Part shown: positions 49,943-59,220 of the stretch, piece by piece | Layout of the letters: the number at the start of each line of letters is the position of its first letter | Numbering within the stretch: position 1 is the stretch's first letter | NCBI GenBank assembly: GCA_021816865.1 | Contig: JAKAWX010000001.1 | Coordinates: forward strand, 316,739-380,738 | Length of the DNA: 64,000 nucleotides | Source of the DNA: Thermoplasmata archaeon | GTDB taxonomy: Archaea; Thermoplasmatota; Thermoplasmata; Lutacidiplasmatales; UBA184 | Direction: 5' to 3' | Translations under genes and position numbers: made by a program | The notes under the pieces: model-generated | What the model was told of the DNA's origin: nothing | Databases searched by the model: none | Seen by the model: only the letters and a program-made list of their open reading frames with translations

Positions 49943-51249
49943 GCGAGGAGAATGAGGACGAGGACCGACGAGGCAACGACCGCACGACCCGCGAACGTCT
50001 CGAGACGGGCGTCGGTCCAGCCGCGCCGCACCCGGCTCGCGAACGACGCGGCGAAGTCCCGGAACAGGAGACCGCCGTCGAGCGGCACGAGCGGGAGCGC
50101 GTTCGACAGTCCGAGGAGAAGGTTCATCCAGGCGAGCCAGTAGAGGACGTTCGCCCCCACCCAGAACGCGCCCGGGCCCGCCGCCGCGAACGGGCCGCTC
50201 ACGTGGAAGAAGCCGGTGGTCGTGCCCGAGATCGGCTCGACGGACGCGATCGGCAATAGGAGCCAGTCGACCACGCCCGAGAGCGCTCCCTGGTCGCTCC
50301 CGAGCGGCGAGACGAGCGCCTGCCGGATCTCGGAAGGGGTGAACCCGTACACCGCGACCCCGAGGTAGCCCCGACCCGGGACCGTCGGGCTCGGGGCGAG
50401 GACGACCCGGGTGCTCACCGACCGGCCGAGCGCCGAGGAGTAGTAGGTGAGGCTCACGTTCTCTCCGGGCGTCGAACGCTGGAGCGTGGACTGGAAGAGG
50501 GCGGCCGTCGTCGTCGAAGTGCCGTTGATCGCCGTGATGATGTCCCCGGACGCCAGGCTCGCGTTCGCCGCGGGAGTGTTCGGCTCGACGTACGCGACGC
50601 CTACCCCGTTCGCGTTCGGGGCGACGCTGGTCGCGATCACGCCCGAGAGGAGCAGGAAGAAGACCAGAGCAAGCGCGAAGTTCGCGAGGACCCCCGCGGC
50701 CGCGACGCGGTCGCGGCGGCGACGCGGGGCGGCGAGCATCTCCGCGTCGTCCTGCTCGACGAACGCCCCGACCGGAACGACGAACCAGAGGATGCCGAGG
50801 CTCTTCACACCGATCTTCTGCGACCGAGCGATCACCCCGTGCATGAGCTCGTGGAGCACGACCCCGATCACGAGGGCGATGATGCCGTAGCCGAGCGGGA
50901 TGAACGGATTGATCCCCGGCAGCCCTACCGCCTCCTGCAGGGTCGGTGCCTGCGCGGCCGAGATGCGGAACGACGCGATCGCCCCGAGCACCAGGAGGCC
51001 GACGATCGTCGCCATCGCGACCCCCGCGAGCACGACCCCGACGTCGGCAACCACCGACCAGAACCTCGCAAACCGACCCCATCGGTCGAGCAGCGAGCGC
51101 CCGCGGCGCGTCTTGATCATGAGCGCCGGGCCGAACAGCGAGAACGTCCGGTCCGGTCCCACCCGGCCCGACCGGTAGAGCGCGTACACCACCACCCCGT
51201 ACGCCGCCACGACGAGGAGGGCGATCTCGTAACCTAGGTACGGGTCCAC
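49912..51249 (-). CDS. Site-2 protease family (M50) metalloprotease with PDZ domain
   Basis: This 445-residue intramembrane protease has two leading hydrophobic segments and a zinc-binding VVLHELMHG (HELMH at 133-137). GVLANF (186-191) follows, then a PDZ-like loop domain (~212-290, NGVGVAYVEPNTPAANASLASGD in two parts). The third zinc ligand sits in SNALPLVPLDGG (N383...D391). Site-2 proteases cleave membrane-bound regulators or signal-peptide remnants; the target here is unknown. The GTG at 51249 lies below a TTAA box at 51280-51283. The gene is followed by priL with a 31-nt overlap, an odd partnership that may only reflect genome compaction. Confidence 0.9.
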   Translation of the reverse strand: MDPYLGYEIALLVVAAYGVVVYALYRSGRVGPDRTFSLFGPALMIKTRRGRSLLDRWGRFARFWSVVADVGVVLAGVAMATIVGLLVLGAIASFRISAAQAPTLQEAVGLPGINPFIPLGYGIIALVIGVVLHELMHGVIARSQKIGVKSLGILWFVVPVGAFVEQDDAEMLAAPRRRRDRVAAAGVLANFALALVFFLLLSGVIATSVAPNANGVGVAYVEPNTPAANASLASGDIITAINGTSTTTAALFQSTLQRSTPGENVSLTYYSSALGRSVSTRVVLAPSPTVPGRGYLGVAVYGFTPSEIRQALVSPLGSDQGALSGVVDWLLLPIASVEPISGTTTGFFHVSGPFAAAGPGAFWVGANVLYWLAWMNLLLGLSNALPLVPLDGGLLFRDFAASFASRVRRGWTDARLETFAGRAVVASSVLVLILLAWQFIVPRLL

Positions 51250-51278
51250 GGTCGTTCGCGGCGACAGTCCGGGGCCGG

Positions 51279-51284
51279 GTTAAG
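51279..51284 (-). promoter_or_regulatory. TATA-like box of the M50-priL operon
   Basis: CTTAAC on the minus strand is centred ~32 nt upstream of GTG 51249, predicting a leader of about six nucleotides. On the other strand the short gap to 51368 holds GGATATGG (~51325-51332), a possible box for the second sedolisin. Confidence 0.45.
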
Positions 51285-51367
51285 AGGTCTTGTGCGCGCC
51301 CCCGGACGGCCCGCGGGGGTAAGGTGGATATGGGGCGGGCGCGGTGTAGAGTTGCCTCTCGGGCCTC

Positions 51368-54300
51368 ATGAGACGACACGTGCTCCGCTGGACCCCTTGG
51401 GTGGTGGCCGTTCTGGTCCTCGCGCCCGGGGTCCTGGTCGTCGATTCGACGAACGGCTCGGGCGCCTCACCCTCCGGGATGGACTCTTCGTCCGGTGCGA
51501 TCCCTTCGGTCACGGGTGCGGCCCCGTCGAGCCGGCTCACGGTGGCGCCGTCGTACGCGCCGCCGCCCGGCGTGACGCGACTCGGCGCGCTCCCGGCCTC
51601 GACCCCGATGGACGTCGCCGTGGGATTCGCTCCGACCGACCCGGCGGGTCTCGGCGCTGTCGTGAACGCGGAGTACGCCCCCGGGTCCCCGACGTTCGGA
51701 CGCTTCCTCTCCGCGAGCGCCCTCGCCGAACGGTACGGTCCGTCCCCCGCGGCGGTCGCCCACGCGCGGGCGTACTTTGCGGGGTTCGGCCTCTCGGTTT
51801 CGGGGTCCCCCAACGACCTTCTCCTCCTGGTCCGGGGACCGAGCGATCGGATCGGAGCGGCGTTCGGCACGACCTTCGACCTGTACCGCGGCCCGTCGGG
51901 CCGGACCTTCGTGAGCCACCCGACGCCCGCGACGCTCCCGGCGGGGCTCTCCGTGGGCGGGGCCGTCGGGCTCGGCAACGCGACGCCCGTGGTACCGGCC
52001 GTGCGGGGGATCTCCGGGTCCGTCCCCATCGCCGGCCCCGCCGCGGCGTGCGGGCCCGGGCCGTCGGGGTTCAGCCCCTGCGAGGTCCAGAACGCCTACG
52101 GGTTTGCGAGTCTGGTGGGGAACGGGACGAACGGCACCGGGGAGAGTATCGGCATCGTCGACGCCTACTCCGGTAGCGAACCCGAAACCCAGCTTTCCGC
52201 CGATTTTTCCACGTTCGCTCGGGAGTTCGGTCTCCCGTCGGGAGGGCTCCGATTCCTCTACCCGGTCCCGACGAGCCAGAACCTCAACCTCTCGGGCGTG
52301 AATCTTGACTGGGGGCTCGAGGAGGCGCTCGACATCGAGTGGGCCCGGGCCGCCGCACCAGGGGCGACGATCGACCTGACGTTCTCCCCGAACGCGGGGG
52401 CGGGCCTCTATGCGGCGATCGACGCGTTGGTCGCCGCGGACTCCGTGAACGTCCTCTCCCTGAGCTGGGGGGAGCCGGACACGGGGGTCTACAACGCGTT
52501 CTCGGCTCCGTGCAGCTTCGCGTGCAACGCCTCGACCGACGGGACGTACGCGCTCCTCGACCCGGTGCTCGAGTTCGCGGCCGCCGAGGGGATCAGCGTC
52601 TTCGCGGCGAGCGGCGACTGCGGCTCGGCCGACGGGACCGGCGGTCAGGCGACGAACTACCCCGCGTCCGACCCGTTCGTCACGGGGGTCGGGGGCACGG
52701 TGCTCTCCGCGACGACGAACGGTGCCTACCTCTCGGAGACCGGCTGGAGCGGGAACGCGAGCGGGTCGACGGCCCCGGGCTGCGTCAACCAGGGCGGCTC
52801 GGGCGGAGGGTTCGCGCCGTTCCCCCGGCCCTGGTGGCAGACCGGGCTACCGAGTACCCCGGCGCGACGCGGCGTGCCGGACGTTTCGCTCGACGCGGGC
52901 GCGCCGGTGTCGATCGTCTTCGGAGGAGGCGCGGAAGGGGTGATCGGCACGAGCGTCGCGACACCGATCTGGGCGGGGATCGCGGCGCTCGCCGACGAGC
53001 GCGCGGGCCGTCCGCTCGGCTTCCTCGATCCCGGCCTCTACCGGGCGGCCGGGGGGCCGAACGGTTCGGCCGCCTTCCACGACATCGTCTCGGGGAACAA
53101 CGGCTACGCGGCCGGACCCGGGTGGGATCCCGTGACGGGGATCGGCACCCCGGACGTCGCGGCCCTCCTCGGGGCCCTCGCCGCCACCCCGACCACGACG
53201 GTCGGCGGACCGCGCGCGTTCCTCTACGCGTCGCCGCGCTTCGGGCTCCTCCCCCTGACCGTCTCGTTCGCAATCGCGGCGAGCGGAGGCACCGGGACCT
53301 ACCCGCTCGAGAGCGTCTCCTTCGGAGACGGCAACGCCTCCCCCGCGCGCGGGGTCATCACCCATACGTTCACCGCCCCGGGCGTCTACTCGGCGGTCGG
53401 CTGGGTCATCGACTCGAGCGGGAATACGAGCGCCTCGCCGCCGATCGCGATCGTGGTCGGCGGCGGCACGAACCTCTCGGTCCGGCTGACGGTCTCGAAC
53501 CCCCGGCCGGCCGTCGGAGGCTCGGTCACGCTCTCCGCCTTGGCGAACGGCGGCCTCGCCCCCTACGAGTACTCGTTCTCGTTCGGGGACGGGACGTACG
53601 CGTCCAACCTCACGGCGGCGACCGTCGCCCACGCCTACGGGGCCGCGGGCGGCTACTGCGCGGAGGTCGTCGTGGCCGATGCAGCGCTTCCCCCCGACGG
53701 GGCGGCGAGCGCGCGCGTGGCCGTCTCGGTCGGGGGCGCAGGGGGGCCGAACTGCGGCAACGCCACGACGACGCTCACGCTCTCGCCGTCCGCGCCGGGG
53801 GCCGTCCGCGACGCGCCGGCCGATTTCCCGAGCCTGTTCGCGGCCGCCGGCGGTGCGACCGGGGTTCCCGGCGTCCCGACCCAGTTCGCGTTCGCCTCGA
53901 ACGACTCGTACACCGCGGCGTGCGAGTGCACGATCTTCCGCGGGCCGGGCAACTACTCGGTGCGGGGATGGGCGAACGACACGGTCGACCAGGAGGCGAC
54001 GGCCGTGACGAACGTATCGGTCGTGCCGTCGCTGGACGGGGCGTTCGCGATCTCCCACTCGAGCGGGCCGGCGCCGCTCACGGTAGAGTTCTTCGCCGCG
54101 TCCCGCGGCGGTGACCACGCCAACGCGAACCGCACCGTCTGGTTGTTCGGCGACGGGTCCGCCGCGGTCGGCCACACCGTGAACCACACCTACGACCTCC
54201 CGGGCGAGTACCTCGCGGTCGGGTCGCTCTCCGATTCCGGCCACGGGAACGCATCGGAGGCGTTCCTCATCGACGTCCTCGCGCCGGGCGGGATCCGCGG

Positions 54301-55267
54301 GACCGGGGTGGTGGGGACGATCACGCCCGCCGTCAACGTCTCGTCGGGGGCGACGGTCCGATTCACGGCCAGTCTCATCACGCCGTCGGGAGGGATCCCG
54401 CTCGGCATCGAGTGGAACCTCGGGGACGGGCGGTCGGCGTTCGGGTCGGAGGCGAACGAGACGTACTTCGGTCCGTTCGCCGCTCCCGGGGCGAACGCGC
54501 TCTCGGGTTCGATCTCGGCGGTCCTCCCGAACACCGTTCCGGTCGCGACGGTCCCGTTCGCGCTCGCGCCGTTCTTCGCGGTCGAGGCCGCCGGCTTCGT
54601 GCCCCGCGTCTCCGCGATCCTGCTCACGAGCGCCTTCGCGCCGACGCTCGGGCTGACACCGTTCGTCGCGACGGGCTCGTCGCTCGCCTCGGGCCCCGGA
54701 GGCGTGTCGACCCAGTGGTTCTTCGGCGACGGGTCGAACGCGGTCGGCGGCAGCGTCGCCCACACCTACTACTCGGCCGGCGACTACACGGTCCGGGCGG
54801 TGGCCCACGACCCGTACTCCGACGTCGCCGTCGACTCGACCGCGCTGGTCGCGAACGGGCCCCTCCAGATCTTCGGCGGACCCTCCCCACCGGGGGGCGT
54901 GCCGCCGATCGCGGTCACCTTCTCGGCGCTCGGCGTCGGGGGCACGGGCCCCCCGTACACCTACCGCTGGACGTTCGAGGGAGGGACCGTCGTCAACGGC
55001 ACGACGGCGACGCTGAGGTACGACGCGCTCGGCGTCTACTGGGCGAGCGTGAACGTCAGCGACAACTCCGGAACGAGCGTCGTCCGCAACTGGACGGTCG
55101 ACATCCACCCGCCGGTCGCCCTCGACGGGTCGATCATCCTCGGCCTCGCGGCCGGGATCGGGGCGGCGATCACCGTGGTCGAGTGGGGCGGGTGGCTGCG
55201 CCGCCGACCGGGGCGACCTACCCTTTCACAACGCCGAGCGGCAGAAGCCGTGCGACGCGTCGTGTGA
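51368..55267 (+). CDS. Large surface sedolisin (S53) protease with PKD-like repeats and membrane anchor
   Basis: This is a 1299-residue extracellular protease. Signal helix ~9-26; pro-domain ~60-215; S53 catalytic domain ~230-605 with E318-x3-D322 (GLEEALDIEW), oxyanion D418 (ASGDCG), S529 (VIGTSVATP) and the calcium-site DIVSGNNGY followed by GWDPVTGIGTP. From ~620 to ~1245 come about five to seven PKD/Ig-like domains with recurring FGDG, WLFGDGS, NLGDG and FFGDG turns followed by HTF/HTY strands. A C-terminal helix (~1263-1283, SIILGLAAGIGAAITVV) anchors it. It is far longer than ordinary sedolisins; the PKD domains probably hold the protease away from the cell or bind substrate. Its end overlaps rtcB by 50 nt. 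Confidence 0.9.
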   Translation: MRRHVLRWTPWVVAVLVLAPGVLVVDSTNGSGASPSGMDSSSGAIPSVTGAAPSSRLTVAPSYAPPPGVTRLGALPASTPMDVAVGFAPTDPAGLGAVVNAEYAPGSPTFGRFLSASALAERYGPSPAAVAHARAYFAGFGLSVSGSPNDLLLLVRGPSDRIGAAFGTTFDLYRGPSGRTFVSHPTPATLPAGLSVGGAVGLGNATPVVPAVRGISGSVPIAGPAAACGPGPSGFSPCEVQNAYGFASLVGNGTNGTGESIGIVDAYSGSEPETQLSADFSTFAREFGLPSGGLRFLYPVPTSQNLNLSGVNLDWGLEEALDIEWARAAAPGATIDLTFSPNAGAGLYAAIDALVAADSVNVLSLSWGEPDTGVYNAFSAPCSFACNASTDGTYALLDPVLEFAAAEGISVFAASGDCGSADGTGGQATNYPASDPFVTGVGGTVLSATTNGAYLSETGWSGNASGSTAPGCVNQGGSGGGFAPFPRPWWQTGLPSTPARRGVPDVSLDAGAPVSIVFGGGAEGVIGTSVATPIWAGIAALADERAGRPLGFLDPGLYRAAGGPNGSAAFHDIVSGNNGYAAGPGWDPVTGIGTPDVAALLGALAATPTTTVGGPRAFLYASPRFGLLPLTVSFAIAASGGTGTYPLESVSFGDGNASPARGVITHTFTAPGVYSAVGWVIDSSGNTSASPPIAIVVGGGTNLSVRLTVSNPRPAVGGSVTLSALANGGLAPYEYSFSFGDGTYASNLTAATVAHAYGAAGGYCAEVVVADAALPPDGAASARVAVSVGGAGGPNCGNATTTLTLSPSAPGAVRDAPADFPSLFAAAGGATGVPGVPTQFAFASNDSYTAACECTIFRGPGNYSVRGWANDTVDQEATAVTNVSVVPSLDGAFAISHSSGPAPLTVEFFAASRGGDHANANRTVWLFGDGSAAVGHTVNHTYDLPGEYLAVGSLSDSGHGNASEAFLIDVLAPGGIRGTGVVGTITPAVNVSSGATVRFTASLITPSGGIPLGIEWNLGDGRSAFGSEANETYFGPFAAPGANALSGSISAVLPNTVPVATVPFALAPFFAVEAAGFVPRVSAILLTSAFAPTLGLTPFVATGSSLASGPGGVSTQWFFGDGSNAVGGSVAHTYYSAGDYTVRAVAHDPYSDVAVDSTALVANGPLQIFGGPSPPGGVPPIAVTFSALGVGGTGPPYTYRWTFEGGTVVNGTTATLRYDALGVYWASVNVSDNSGTSVVRNWTVDIHPPVALDGSIILGLAAGIGAAITVVEWGGWLRRRPGRPTLSQRRAAEAVRRVV

Positions 55268-56669
55268 GGCCGGCGCCCTCGGCGACCCGCACGACCTCCT
55301 CGACGTCCTTGTAGGCGCCCGGCGCCTCTTCGGTCACGCCCTCGCGCGAGGTCGATCGGACGACGATCCCCCGGTGGGCGAGCTCGCGGGTCACGTCCTC
55401 GTAGCGGAAGGCGCGCACCGCGGCGTGCCGGGAAAGGCGCCGACCGGCGCCGTGGCACGACGAACCGAACGAGCGGTCCATCGAGGTCGCGAGGCCGGCG
55501 AGCACGTAGCTCGCGGTCCCCATGTCGCCGGGGATGAGGACCGGCTGGCCGTACGGGCGGTACTCGGCGGGGACCTCCTCGCGCCCGGCGGGGAACGAGC
55601 GGGTCGCCCCCTTGCGGTGGACGAGGAGGGGCCTCGGGCCGCCGTCGACCCGGTGCGGTTCGACCTTCGCCATGTTGTGCGCGATGTCGTAGACGACCGC
55701 GAGGTCGAGGTCGGCGTCGGACCGTCCGAAGACCGCCGAGAACGCGCGGCGCACACCGTGCGTGATCGCCTGGCGGTTCGCCCAGGCGAAGTTGGCCGCG
55801 GCCGCCATCGCCGCGAGGTACCGTTGTCCCTCGTCGGATCCGATCGGCGCGCACGACAGTTGCCGGTCGACGAGCGGCGTGTGCGCCTCGAGGAGGCGGC
55901 GGTCCATCCGCTGGATGAAGTCGGTCGCCACCTGGTGGCCGAGGCCCCGCGACCCCGTGTGGAGCATGACGACGACGCGCCCGGGCGTGAGACCCAGCAC
56001 CTTCGCGAACTCCGGGTAGAAGACCTCGTCGACGACCTGGACCTCGAGGAAGTGGTTCCCCGCGCCGAGGGTCCCGAGCTGCTTCGACCCGCGCTTGCGG
56101 GCGCTGTCGGAAACCTGTTGGGGGTCCGCCGCGGCGAGCCGACCCTCCTCCTCTTGGGTGCGGAGGTCCTCGGGGCGGCCGAGGCCGTGCCCCACCGCCC
56201 ACGCCGACCCTCCGGCGAGCACCTCGTCGAGCTCGGTCGACGAGAGCGGGTGGGCTCCGTGCGATCCGACCCCCGCGGGGACCTCCCGGTAGAGGCGGTC
56301 GATGAGCGGAACGAGGCGCGGCCGGACCTCTTCGACGGTCAACCCGCTGCGAAGCAGCCGGACACCGCAGTTGATGTCGTAGCCGATCCCCCCGGGGGAG
56401 ACGATGCCGTCGGCGAGGTCGAACGCGGCGACCCCCCCGACGGGAAAGCCGTAGCCGAAGTGGATGTCGGGCATCGCGAGGGCGTGCCGCTGGATGCCCG
56501 GCAGCGTCGCCACATTCGCGAGCTGGCGCAGCGAAGGGTCTCCCTCCACGCCCGCGAGGAGCGCCGGGTCCGAGTAGAGGACCCCCGGGACCGTCATGCC
56601 GGGAACCTCGCCGATCGGGATCTCGTACGTGAACGCGTCCCGCGCCACGAGCCGGGGGACCTGCGTCAC
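55218..56669 (-). CDS. rtcB: RNA-splicing ligase RtcB
   Basis: RtcB joins 2',3'-cyclic-phosphate and 5'-OH RNA ends with GTP and is the archaeal tRNA exon ligase. The 483-residue protein has the N-terminal PDIHFGYGFPVGG and the manganese ligands D98 and C101 in GYDINCGVRLL. Histidines lie in GAGNHFLEVQ, LHTGSRGLGHQ and VYDIAHN, and the guanylylated-His segment is SSCHGAGRRLSR. No intein is inserted. GTG 56669 is chosen because a TATTTAA box sits 27 nt upstream, giving a leaderless transcript, and because residues upstream of it resemble no RtcB start. An intron-bearing tRNA-Leu lies 10 kb away and would be a substrate. Confidence 0.94.
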   Translation of the reverse strand: MTQVPRLVARDAFTYEIPIGEVPGMTVPGVLYSDPALLAGVEGDPSLRQLANVATLPGIQRHALAMPDIHFGYGFPVGGVAAFDLADGIVSPGGIGYDINCGVRLLRSGLTVEEVRPRLVPLIDRLYREVPAGVGSHGAHPLSSTELDEVLAGGSAWAVGHGLGRPEDLRTQEEEGRLAAADPQQVSDSARKRGSKQLGTLGAGNHFLEVQVVDEVFYPEFAKVLGLTPGRVVVMLHTGSRGLGHQVATDFIQRMDRRLLEAHTPLVDRQLSCAPIGSDEGQRYLAAMAAAANFAWANRQAITHGVRRAFSAVFGRSDADLDLAVVYDIAHNMAKVEPHRVDGGPRPLLVHRKGATRSFPAGREEVPAEYRPYGQPVLIPGDMGTASYVLAGLATSMDRSFGSSCHGAGRRLSRHAAVRAFRYEDVTRELAHRGIVVRSTSREGVTEEAPGAYKDVEEVVRVAEGAGLTRRVARLLPLGVVKG

Positions 56670-56692
56670 GGCGGCGCGCCAGCCGGGGCGCG

Positions 56693-56699
56693 TATTTAA
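56693..56699 (-). promoter_or_regulatory. TATA box of rtcB
   Basis: TTAAATA on the minus strand is centred 27 nt upstream of GTG 56669. It places initiation at or next to the start codon and supports that start. Confidence 0.6.
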
Positions 56700-56788
56700 T
56701 CCCCCCACGGCGAGCCGCCCGGCCGGAAGCGGCGGCCCGGGCCAAAACCCCAAGTAGCCGCGCGGGGCTAGTAGGGTCGAAGCCTCCC

Positions 56789-57139
56789 ATGAACGCCCGC
56801 GCCGTCCTCTCGCTCGTGAACCTCGCCGCGATAGTGACCGCGTTCGTCGTCCTCTTCGCGCTGCCGCAGTACGCCCAGTACGCCTTCTACGGCCTGCTCG
56901 CCTGGATCGCGGTCGGGTTCGTCCTGATGTACGTCCCCGGGGTCGGCCGGCCGTCCGCCTCGGGGACGGGGAGCGCGGGCGCCCTCGCCTCCGCGGACCC
57001 GACGGCCGGCGCCCCGTTCCCGTCCGGGATCCCTGCGGCGTCCGCGCGGCCGCTCGACTTCTGCATCTACTGCGGCACGACGCTCGCCGCGGGCGCGTCG
57101 GTCTGCGCCGCGTGCGGCCACCGCGTACCGGCGATGTAG
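56789..57139 (+). CDS. Small membrane protein with C-terminal zinc ribbon
   Basis: This 116-residue protein has two hydrophobic helices (~7-26 and ~31-50), a Gly/Ser/Ala/Pro-rich linker, and a single zinc ribbon near the C-terminus (CIYCGTTLAAGASVCAACG, C-x2-C-x10-C-x2-C). It resembles the many zinc-ribbon membrane proteins of Thermoplasmata and Euryarchaeota, none with a settled function. It is divergent from rtcB and converges on the biotin-carrier gene 18 nt away. Confidence 0.65.
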   Translation: MNARAVLSLVNLAAIVTAFVVLFALPQYAQYAFYGLLAWIAVGFVLMYVPGVGRPSASGTGSAGALASADPTAGAPFPSGIPAASARPLDFCIYCGTTLAAGASVCAACGHRVPAM

Positions 57140-57157
57140 CGTCGGGCGGGCGACGCG

Positions 57158-57502
57158 CTACGGCGGTCGGACGAAGAGCATCGGCTCGTGGGCCCGGGCG
57201 CTCGAGCCCGGAGCCACGGTGAGGTTCTCGACCACCCCGTCGGCCGGGCTGGGGACCTCGTTGCGCATCTTCATCGCCTCGAGCACGAGGAGGATATCGC
57301 CGCGTTTCACGCGGTCGCCCGCCCGAACGCGGACCTCGATGACCTTTCCGGGCATGGGGGGGACGATCGCGACCCCCGAAGAGGCGGCGGCGGGACCGGT
57401 CGGGGGCGGTCCGGGGAGCGCCACGACGGCCGACGGTCGGAGCGCGGACGGTCCCGGCGCGGGGCCCCGCACGACCCGGGCCGCCGACCGCTCGCCGTTC
57501 AC
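57158..57502 (-). CDS. Biotin carboxyl carrier protein (1.3S-like subunit)
   Basis: This is the biotinyl domain that carries CO2 between carboxyltransferase sites. PMPGKVIEVRVRAGDRVKRG leads to the biotinylation motif LEAMKMRNEV and VVENLTVAPGSSARAHEPM. GTG 57502 (114 residues) is the first canonical start I find in this frame after the 5S stop. The frame is open further upstream, however, and reads as convincing protein (TRLTVERDGRSTVVDVLDD, then VDGRTYPVVVVAR) back to about 57760, inside the 5S gene and +1 to it. Either the carrier is shorter than its apparent coding region, or 5S and carrier are one protein joined by a frameshift. Last gene of the birA-12S-5S-BCCP run. Confidence 0.7.
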   Translation of the reverse strand: MNGERSAARVVRGPAPGPSALRPSAVVALPGPPPTGPAAASSGVAIVPPMPGKVIEVRVRAGDRVKRGDILLVLEAMKMRNEVPSPADGVVENLTVAPGSSARAHEPMLFVRPP

Positions 57503-57677
57503 GTCGACGGGTCCGACCGGCTCGGGGTCCCCCTCGGGCCAGTGCTCGACGACGACCCGCTCCCCGGCGACCTCGAGCTCGACGCGGCCCCGCGTGCGCG
57601 CGACGACGACGACCGGGTACGTTCGCCCGTCGACCGTCGCGCCCGTGAGGTCGTCGAGGACGTCGACGACCGTGCTC

Positions 57678-59201
57678 CTACCGTCCCGTTCGACCGTGAG
57701 CCTCGTGGACCCACCTCCGCTGGGCGTGCAGTCGGACCCGACCCTCGTGCGCCCACGGGGTCGTTCCGGACGACGGCGCCGCGGCCGGGGCCGACGGGAC
57801 CGGCGCCGGGGTCCGCAGCGCGCCGACGACGCCGAGCGCGACCGCGGCGAGCACGTCGTCCGAGAGGCCCGCGTCCACCGACCGCCGGTAGGCGGCGTAG
57901 ACCTCGGGGAAGAGGGCGTAGCTGAGGACCTGCGCGGTGTCCGCGGCCGGCACCAGCGCCCGGACCTCACCGAGGCGCGCGTCGAACTCGGGCGCGAGGA
58001 GGTCCGCGGGACGTCCCGTGATCGCCGGCGCGCCCTCGGTCGCCCGCGCCCGCAGCTCGGGGTCGATCGGCCCGGGCGGCGAGCCGTAGAGGCCGCGCAC
58101 GTAATCGCGGACCTCCCGGGTCACCTGGCGATAGCGGCCGCCGGTGAGGACGTTGATCACGGCCTGGATGCCGACGATCTGGCTCGTTGGCGTGACGAGC
58201 GGCGGGTAGCCGAGGTCGGCTCGCACGCGCGGCACCTCCTCGAGGACCTCGGCGAACCGGCCGATCGCCTCCTGCTCCTTGAGCTGCGAGAGGAGGTTCG
58301 AAAGCATCCCGCCGGGGACCTGGTGCGTGAGGATCCCCGGGTCGGTCTGGAGCGAGCGCAGGTCGAGGAGCGGTCGGTAGCGCTCGAGCACCGTGCGAAA
58401 GTGGTCGGAGAGCTCGGCGAGGGCCCCGAGGTCGAGCCTCGGGTCGAGCGGGGTCCCCTTCATCGCGCCGACCATCGCCTCGGTCGGCGGCTGGCTCGTC
58501 CCTCCCGCGAACGGGCTCAGCGCGGTGTCGATCGCGACCGCGCCGGCCTCGGCGACCGCGAGGCAGGTCATCGGCGACATCCCGCTCGAGGAGTGCGTGT
58601 GGACGACGACGGGGAGGCCGACCTCGCGCACGAGGTCCCGGACGAGCTCCGCGCCCTTCGCCGGCGGCATGAACCCGCCCATGTCCTTCAGGCAGAGCTC
58701 GTCGGCGCCGAGCTCGGCGAGGCGACCGCCGAGCGCCACGAACGCCTCGCGCGTGTGCACGGGCGATTCCGTGTAGCAGATCGTCCCCTGCGCCCGCGCG
58801 CCGGCGCGCTTGACGGCGTCGAGCGCGACCTCCATGTTGCGCGGATCGTTGAGCGCGTCGAAGACCCGGAAGATGTCGACCCCCGTGCGCGCGGCCTCGG
58901 CGACGAACCGCCGGACGACGTCGTCCGGGTAGTGCCGGTAGCCGACGAGGTTCTGGCCGCGCAGGAGCATCTGGAGGGGCGTGCGCGGCATCGCCCTCTT
59001 GAGCGCCCGCAGCCGCGCCCACGGGTCCTCGTGGAGGTAGCGCAGGCAGACGTCGAACGTCGCCCCGCCCCAGACCTCGAGCGAGCGGTAGCCGATCGCG
59101 TCCAGCCGCTCGGCGGCCGGCAGCATGTCGCGGGTGCGCATCCGGGTCGCGATCAGCGACTGGTGGCCGTCGCGCAGCACCGTCTCGGTGATCCCGACCA
59201 T
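57678..59201 (-). CDS. Pyruvate/oxaloacetate carboxyltransferase (transcarboxylase 5S / PycB / OadA-like)
   Basis: This protein transfers carboxyl groups between biotin and pyruvate/oxaloacetate. The 507-residue TIM-barrel protein matches transcarboxylase 5S: ITETVLRDGHQSL at the start, DAIGYRSLEVWGGATFD, LQMLLRGQNLVGYRHY, FDALNDPRN, GTICYTESPVHT and the metal-site histidines in VVHTHSSSG. The catalytic lysine is in LCLKDMGGF. GGMLSNLLSQL, VPRVRADLGYPPLVTPTSQIVG and DVLSYALFPEV follow. The final ~30 residues (WAHEGRVRLHAQRRW...) look unnatural, while the +1 frame continues as protein into the biotin carrier. It starts 19 nt after the 12S-like gene. Archaeal pyruvate carboxylase subunit B is the alternative assignment. 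Confidence 0.87.
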   Translation of the reverse strand: MVGITETVLRDGHQSLIATRMRTRDMLPAAERLDAIGYRSLEVWGGATFDVCLRYLHEDPWARLRALKRAMPRTPLQMLLRGQNLVGYRHYPDDVVRRFVAEAARTGVDIFRVFDALNDPRNMEVALDAVKRAGARAQGTICYTESPVHTREAFVALGGRLAELGADELCLKDMGGFMPPAKGAELVRDLVREVGLPVVVHTHSSSGMSPMTCLAVAEAGAVAIDTALSPFAGGTSQPPTEAMVGAMKGTPLDPRLDLGALAELSDHFRTVLERYRPLLDLRSLQTDPGILTHQVPGGMLSNLLSQLKEQEAIGRFAEVLEEVPRVRADLGYPPLVTPTSQIVGIQAVINVLTGGRYRQVTREVRDYVRGLYGSPPGPIDPELRARATEGAPAITGRPADLLAPEFDARLGEVRALVPAADTAQVLSYALFPEVYAAYRRSVDAGLSDDVLAAVALGVVGALRTPAPVPSAPAAAPSSGTTPWAHEGRVRLHAQRRWVHEAHGRTGR

Positions 59202-59220
59202 TCGCCCGCGCCTCCGCCCG

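Noticed and set aside
52847-55108. A 753-codon minus-strand frame opposite the large sedolisin
   Set aside because: It lies wholly inside the sedolisin gene on the other strand and is almost all Arg, Asp, Glu and Val with no recognisable domain.
57158-57970. Taking the biotin carrier from the open-frame start at 57970
   Set aside because: That start lies about 290 nt inside the 5S gene and the first ~65 residues would be Arg/Ser/Pro-rich shadow sequence; only the part from about 57760 onward looks like real protein.
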